A DNA stretch of 24,509 nt from a virus: the IMG/VR virus record IMGVR_UViG_3300015195_000020, positions 1 through 24,509 of that record; one strand, 5' to 3'. The translations under genes were made by a program, and so were the position numbers. Numbering within the stretch: position 1 is the first letter of the stretch; each line of letters opens with the position of its first letter. Below are positions 21,973 to 24,509 of the stretch, piece after piece. The notes beneath the pieces were generated by a model that searched no databases, was not told the origin of the DNA, and saw only the letters and a list, made by a program, of their open reading frames with translations.

Positions 21973-23270
21973 CTTACGGTCTTTCTCTTCGGGTTACGTG
22001 ACACTGGGAATTCTGAAAGTTTGATCGGCTTGTTGGGCGTGGCCTTCGGATCGTCCTTGCGATAGCGGCGGGCGTGGCCGAAATCCTTCACTTGGAACTC
22101 ATATTCCGGCGCCGTGATCGGGTGCATTGCGAGCCTCGCCCATTCCGAGAATGGGTCTTTGCGTTGGCCGTTGACCTCACAGAGCAAGACTTCAAGCCCG
22201 GTCGGCTCGGCTGTTTCTATATCTAATTGTTCCTCGCGCCATATGCAAGCCGGACAGAGTACGCCATCCTTAACCAATCGTCGCTGGTAATACCCGCACT
22301 GCGGCAAATCTGGCATCTTCTGGCCTGGGGCTATGATTTCCTCGGCCCACCATAGGAACGGGTTTTCCAGGCGCTCAACTGGCCGGGCCAACTGCGGGTC
22401 AAGATTGAAAATTGCGCTCAGTTGCAGCGGCGCCTCGAACGCTTTCAGTAATTCCTTCAAGTGGCTGATCATCGGGCGCGGCATGGTCAGGCTGGCCAGA
22501 TCGATCTTGAGCGGCACGTCGGTGCGCAGCTTGGCGAGTTTGTAGGACAGCCGTGCGTCGGCGCGGTACTTCTCGCGCTTCAGACGGGCGCGAATGTCCG
22601 GAAAGCGGATCTCGTCGGCGTGGCCTAAGACGCCTTCGAGGTCGCCATAGCGCCTGATCAGAGCCGCAGCCTTCTCGTCGCCGCATCCCGGTACGCCTGG
22701 AATGTTGTCGACGTCGTCGCCGCGCAGGGCTTGGAAATCGACGAACTGCCCCGGCGTGACGCCGAACTTTTTCAGCACGTCTGCCTCGAGCATCCGGCTC
22801 TGGCCGGGGATGACGATCTCGACCACGCCGTCCTTCACAAGCTGGTTGAAGTCCTTGTCGACCGAAACGATCGTGGTCCGGATTCCTGCCTTGGCCGCGC
22901 GCTTGGCGAGCGTCGCGATGATGTCGTCGGCTTCCCAACCTTTCGCCGTGATCGGCGTCAGGCCGAGCGTTTCGGCGACGTGCAAAAGGTAGGGGAATTG
23001 CACCGTCAGCTCTTCTGAGCGCTCGCCCCGATTGGCTTTGTAGGCGGGAAATAACCGGTGCCTAAAATTCTTTCCTGGGCCGTCAAATATCGCGGCCGCT
23101 AATGTCGGACGGTCGGCTTCGGCGGCGCCGATCATGCGCCAAAGCAGGCTCATGAAGCCGAGGATTGCCGAAGTCGGAAGACCGTCACTGTCTCTGAATC
23201 TTGGGATTGCGCTGTGAAATGCGCGATGCGCAAAGCCCGACGAGTCCACCAGCATGAGGTGATCAGCCAC
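21969..23270 (-). CDS. 5'-3' exonuclease (FEN / T7-gp6-like) with zinc-finger-like C-terminal extension
   Basis: A 433-residue nuclease. I chose GTG 23270, with AAAGGG 7 bases before it; it overlaps the previous stop by 8 bases. Motifs of the FEN and Pol I N-terminal family appear in order: LMLVDSSGFAHRAF (D9), AIFDGPGKNFRHRLFPAYKA (D63), GWEADDIIATLA (E113, D115, D116), SVDKDFNQLV (D138, D140), then LRGDDVDNIPGVPGCGDEKA (D185, D186, D188) with the helix-hairpin-helix. All acidic metal ligands are present. After about residue 285 an extra part of about 150 residues carries C325, C339 and C342 (GVLCPACIWREEQ), a possible zinc-binding module. The enzyme likely processes ends in phage replication or recombination. 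Confidence 0.88.
   Translation of the reverse strand: MADHLMLVDSSGFAHRAFHSAIPRFRDSDGLPTSAILGFMSLLWRMIGAAEADRPTLAAAIFDGPGKNFRHRLFPAYKANRGERSEELTVQFPYLLHVAETLGLTPITAKGWEADDIIATLAKRAAKAGIRTTIVSVDKDFNQLVKDGVVEIVIPGQSRMLEADVLKKFGVTPGQFVDFQALRGDDVDNIPGVPGCGDEKAAALIRRYGDLEGVLGHADEIRFPDIRARLKREKYRADARLSYKLAKLRTDVPLKIDLASLTMPRPMISHLKELLKAFEAPLQLSAIFNLDPQLARPVERLENPFLWWAEEIIAPGQKMPDLPQCGYYQRRLVKDGVLCPACIWREEQLDIETAEPTGLEVLLCEVNGQRKDPFSEWARLAMHPITAPEYEFQVKDFGHARRYRKDDPKATPNKPIKLSEFPVSRNPKRKTVR
22234..22248 (-). promoter_or_regulatory. Copy C of the recurring motif, inside the exonuclease gene
   Basis: The plus strand reads TCGCGCCATATGCAA, so the minus strand reads TTGCATATGGCGCGA, in the direction of transcription. 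It lies within the coding sequence of the exonuclease C-terminal extension. On the minus strand TATAGA (22221-22216) follows after 21 bases and TAGATA after 17, so a weak internal promoter is possible. Confidence 0.45.
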
Positions 23271-23445
23271 GCGACGGCCCTTTGATTTCTGGAAAGAATA
23301 GCGTGATCGTGAGAGCGCCGAATTCGTCAACCTCTTCGTCCGAGATCAGGACTTTTGCCTCGCCGCGGCGGCAGTATTCGGCGAGGGCGTGAAGGCTCAG
23401 CGCCGCGTTGTTGCCGTTCGTGAAATCGAGTTTCGGCTTGATCAC
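23263..23445 (-). CDS. Small early protein of unknown function (60 residues)
   Basis: ATG 23445 overlaps the MarR-like stop (ATGA), and the stop lies inside the exonuclease start region. The product begins MIKPKLDFTNGNNAALSLHA and ends TITLFFPEIKGPSRG. It looks like a compact alpha-beta domain with an acidic loop (ISDEEVDEFGAL). There is no membrane segment. Overlap on both sides is the main reason to trust it. I recognise no family. Confidence 0.62.
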   Translation of the reverse strand: MIKPKLDFTNGNNAALSLHALAEYCRRGEAKVLISDEEVDEFGALTITLFFPEIKGPSRG

Positions 23446-23858
23446 TGGGAAAGGCCCGCCAAGGCCACCAGGCCGACGATGACGGCCGTCTGCTCGGGCC
23501 GCGCCACCCTGCTAAACACCTCGCGCTCGGCCGTCTGTAGCCCGCGCCGGGCTTCGCGCATGGCCTTACGGCCGTCCTTGGTAATCGTGCAGACCACCGC
23601 CCGCTCGTCGCCTTTGGCGCCGCGCCGCTGGGTTATGTGGCCGTCACTAGCCATGGCTTTGAGAAGGACGGCTAGAGTCGAGCGGTCGATGCCGGTGCGC
23701 CGGACCAGTGCGATTTGGATGGCGGACCCGAACTGGGCCAGATCGGTCAGCACGCGCACGCGGTCGATCGTCAGCGCGGTTCGGGCTTCAAGGGCGTAGT
23801 TCGAGAGAATCGCCTGCTGGCTGCGACGGAGCAGTTCGTAAAGGCTTGGACCGGTCAT
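23442..23858 (-). CDS. MarR-like winged-helix transcription regulator
   Basis: A 138-residue protein. ATG 23858 overlaps the previous stop (ATGA), which makes the longer upstream frame unnecessary. The layout is that of MarR: an N-terminal helix (PSLYELLRRSQQAIL), DNA-binding helices with TGIDRSTLAVLLKAMASDGH, and the wing with ITQRRGAKGDERAVVCTITK, followed by DGRKAMREARRGL for dimer contact. In the MarR family the wing arginines contact the minor groove, and RR and DER are in the right place. It stands third in the leftward operon just downstream of the tandem motif, so self-regulation at that site is a fair guess. Confidence 0.75.
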   Translation of the reverse strand: MTGPSLYELLRRSQQAILSNYALEARTALTIDRVRVLTDLAQFGSAIQIALVRRTGIDRSTLAVLLKAMASDGHITQRRGAKGDERAVVCTITKDGRKAMREARRGLQTAEREVFSRVARPEQTAVIVGLVALAGLSQ

Positions 23859-23992
23859 CGGCCAGACACCCATGTCAGCGCGGCGAACAGCGCCGCGGCG
23901 CACGCCACTAAGCCAAGGTATTCGAGGAAGTTGCGCCAACGCCTCGACTTGCTGCCGCCCGTCAGAACGTCCTGTGGATCGACCTCGCCCAT
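23855..23992 (-). CDS. Tiny single-span membrane protein (45 residues)
   Basis: ATG 23992 overlaps the preceding stop (TGATG) and follows GGAGG with 5-base spacing; ATG 24010 would add six residues. The protein reads MGEVDPQDVLTGGSKSRRWR and then one span (FLEYLGLVACAAALFAALTW) ending VSGR. The basic stretch before the span places the N-terminus in the cytoplasm. Its stop overlaps the MarR-like start. Function unknown; tiny early membrane proteins are often superinfection-exclusion or host-takeover factors. Confidence 0.6.
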   Translation of the reverse strand: MGEVDPQDVLTGGSKSRRWRNFLEYLGLVACAAALFAALTWVSGR

Positions 23993-24111
23993 CACAGCCT
24001 CCCCAGCCATTGCACAGCCTCGAAATACGGCTTGATCCCGTAGTCCATGGCGACAAAACCGCCGAGGCCGATCAGGGCCACTTGCCAGAGTTTGATGCCG
24101 AAAAGCGCCAT
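23992..24111 (-). CDS. Tiny membrane protein, first gene of the leftward operon (39 residues)
   Basis: ATG 24111 follows AGGGGAA at good spacing. The product begins MALFGIKLWQVALIGLGGFV, one hydrophobic segment, and continues MDYGIKPYFEAVQWLGRL, an amphipathic helix. Its stop overlaps the ATG of the second tiny membrane gene, so the two are translated together. It is the most promoter-proximal gene of the early region and should be the earliest expressed. No family is known to me. Confidence 0.6.
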   Translation of the reverse strand: MALFGIKLWQVALIGLGGFVAMDYGIKPYFEAVQWLGRL

Positions 24112-24152
24112 GGAATTCCCCTATACGCGGTCCACGGATCATTAGCCTAGTC

Positions 24153-24191
24153 TCGCGCCGAGTGCAAGAGGTCAGTTCGCGCCAGATGCAA
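24153..24191 (-). promoter_or_regulatory. Tandem copies A and B of the recurring motif, upstream of the leftward operon
   Basis: TCGCGCCGAGTGCAA (24153-24167) and TCGCGCCAGATGCAA (24177-24191) repeat at a 24-base interval, just over two helical turns. On the minus strand the downstream copy supplies TTGCAC, with AATGAT 18 bases later as a possible -10, and ATG 24111 follows. This is the probable main early promoter, and the second copy would be an operator or activator site. Confidence 0.5.
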
Positions 24192-24200
24192 AGATATTCC

Positions 24201-24229
24201 TTGACGCCGACTCCGGGCTGGCGATTATC
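24201..24229 (+). promoter_or_regulatory. Rightward promoter of the last gene
   Basis: TTGACG (24201-24206), a 17-base spacer and ATTATC (24224-24229) lie about 50 bases before ATG 24277. The -35 element is strong and the -10 modest. The motif pair sits just upstream, so one regulator could act on both divergent promoters. Confidence 0.45.
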
Positions 24230-24235
24230 CGTTCG

Positions 24236-24251
24236 GGCTGCTTCGGCGGCC
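24236..24251 (+). other. Stem-loop with TTCG tetraloop in the leader
   Basis: GGCTGC (24236-24241), loop TTCG, GGCC-containing arm GCGGCC (24246-24251) form six pairs with one G-U. The loop is a very stable tetraloop type. It would lie at or near the 5' end of the transcript from the rightward promoter and could protect the RNA. No T run follows, so it is not a terminator. Confidence 0.4.
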
Positions 24252-24276
24252 GATAACCCACAGACAAAGGTGAACA

Positions 24277-24509
24277 ATGGCCGAATCCATCAGCGAAGAG
24301 ACAGGCGGCAAGACCGGCCGCAAAGCGAAGAAAGCCGCGAAGGCAAAGGCGCCGAAGACCAACGGCAAAGAGCCGGGCCCAGGCCACAACAGTCAGGAAG
24401 CCAAAGCCGCGCTGGCCGCGTTTTTCAAAGACATGGACGCGCTGAAAGACGATCAGGAAAAGATGAACGGCGAATTCGCTGTAGACATCGGCAACGTCAG
24501 GGAAAAGGC
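24277..24509 (+). CDS. Lysine-rich, possibly GapR-like DNA-binding protein, 3' end outside the window
   Basis: ATG 24277 follows AAAGGTG. The first 77 residues are visible. The N-terminal part (TGGKTGRKAKKAAKAKAPKT) is very lysine-rich and disordered, like histone-type tails. After PGPGHNSQEAKAAL the sequence turns to an acidic helical coil (FFKDMDALKDDQEKMNGEFA). The order of a short helix, then a charged coil with a D-I-G-N-V-R end, loosely recalls GapR / DUF2312 proteins, which bind overtwisted DNA in alphaproteobacteria, but the match is weak. It is transcribed away from the early operon and would be the first gene of another rightward block. Confidence 0.55.
   Translation, partial: MAESISEETGGKTGRKAKKAAKAKAPKTNGKEPGPGHNSQEAKAALAAFFKDMDALKDDQEKMNGEFAVDIGNVREK

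Noticed and set aside
1-24509. tRNA, rRNA, insertion sequence, integrase or attachment sites
   Set aside because: I found no cloverleaf-like sequence, transposase or recombinase motif, and no long direct repeats at block borders.

Overview
The window looks like part of the genome of a long-tailed (siphovirus-type) phage or prophage of an alphaproteobacterium. The base composition is high in G+C by eye. The tail genes follow the order and families of the Rhodobacter capsulatus gene transfer agent (GTA): major tail protein, GTA-gp10 chaperone, short chaperone, tape measure, DUF2460, DUF2163, NlpC/P60, large tip protein. No terminase, portal, capsid or integrase gene is present, so lytic phage and prophage cannot be told apart here.

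Layout. (1) Positions 1-1232 hold a 5'-truncated FkbM-type methyltransferase overlapping a DxD glycosyltransferase, a glycan-modifying pair next to the tail genes. (2) Positions 1294-11480 hold the tail module. The tip protein carries a carbohydrate-binding-like insert and a long propeller-like insert. The second chaperone frame has no normal start, which suggests a -1 frameshift. (3) Positions 11482-15823 form a lysis and membrane cassette: an M15-type endolysin, a holin-like protein, a lipoprotein, two coiled-coil proteins with C-terminal anchors, and several tiny membrane proteins. One of these genes is put out of frame by a run of nine C directly after its ATG. (4) A terminator hairpin at 15844-15875 is followed at once by a 696-residue secreted protein with proline-rich linkers and an SH3-like domain. 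This ends the rightward genes.

(5) Positions 17981-24111 are a leftward early-type region of eleven genes. They run from two tiny membrane proteins and a MarR-like regulator through a 5'-3' exonuclease and a coiled-coil protein to a putative recombination protein, an XRE regulator and an HNH nuclease. Nearly all junctions are 1-8 base overlaps, so translation is probably coupled throughout. The rightward and leftward blocks meet tail to tail, with both stop codons sharing a single CTAG. (6) From 24277 a rightward gene for a lysine-rich, possibly GapR-like protein begins and runs out of the window. The 165-bp divergent gap before it is the longest non-coding stretch.

The most notable undescribed signals are three. 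The first is a 15-base motif, TCGCGCYNNRTGCAA, found four times, always in the same orientation and only in the leftward region; its reverse complement contains a -35-like TTGCAY. The second is the poly-C tract that decides whether a membrane coiled-coil protein is made. The third is the start-less tail chaperone frame.
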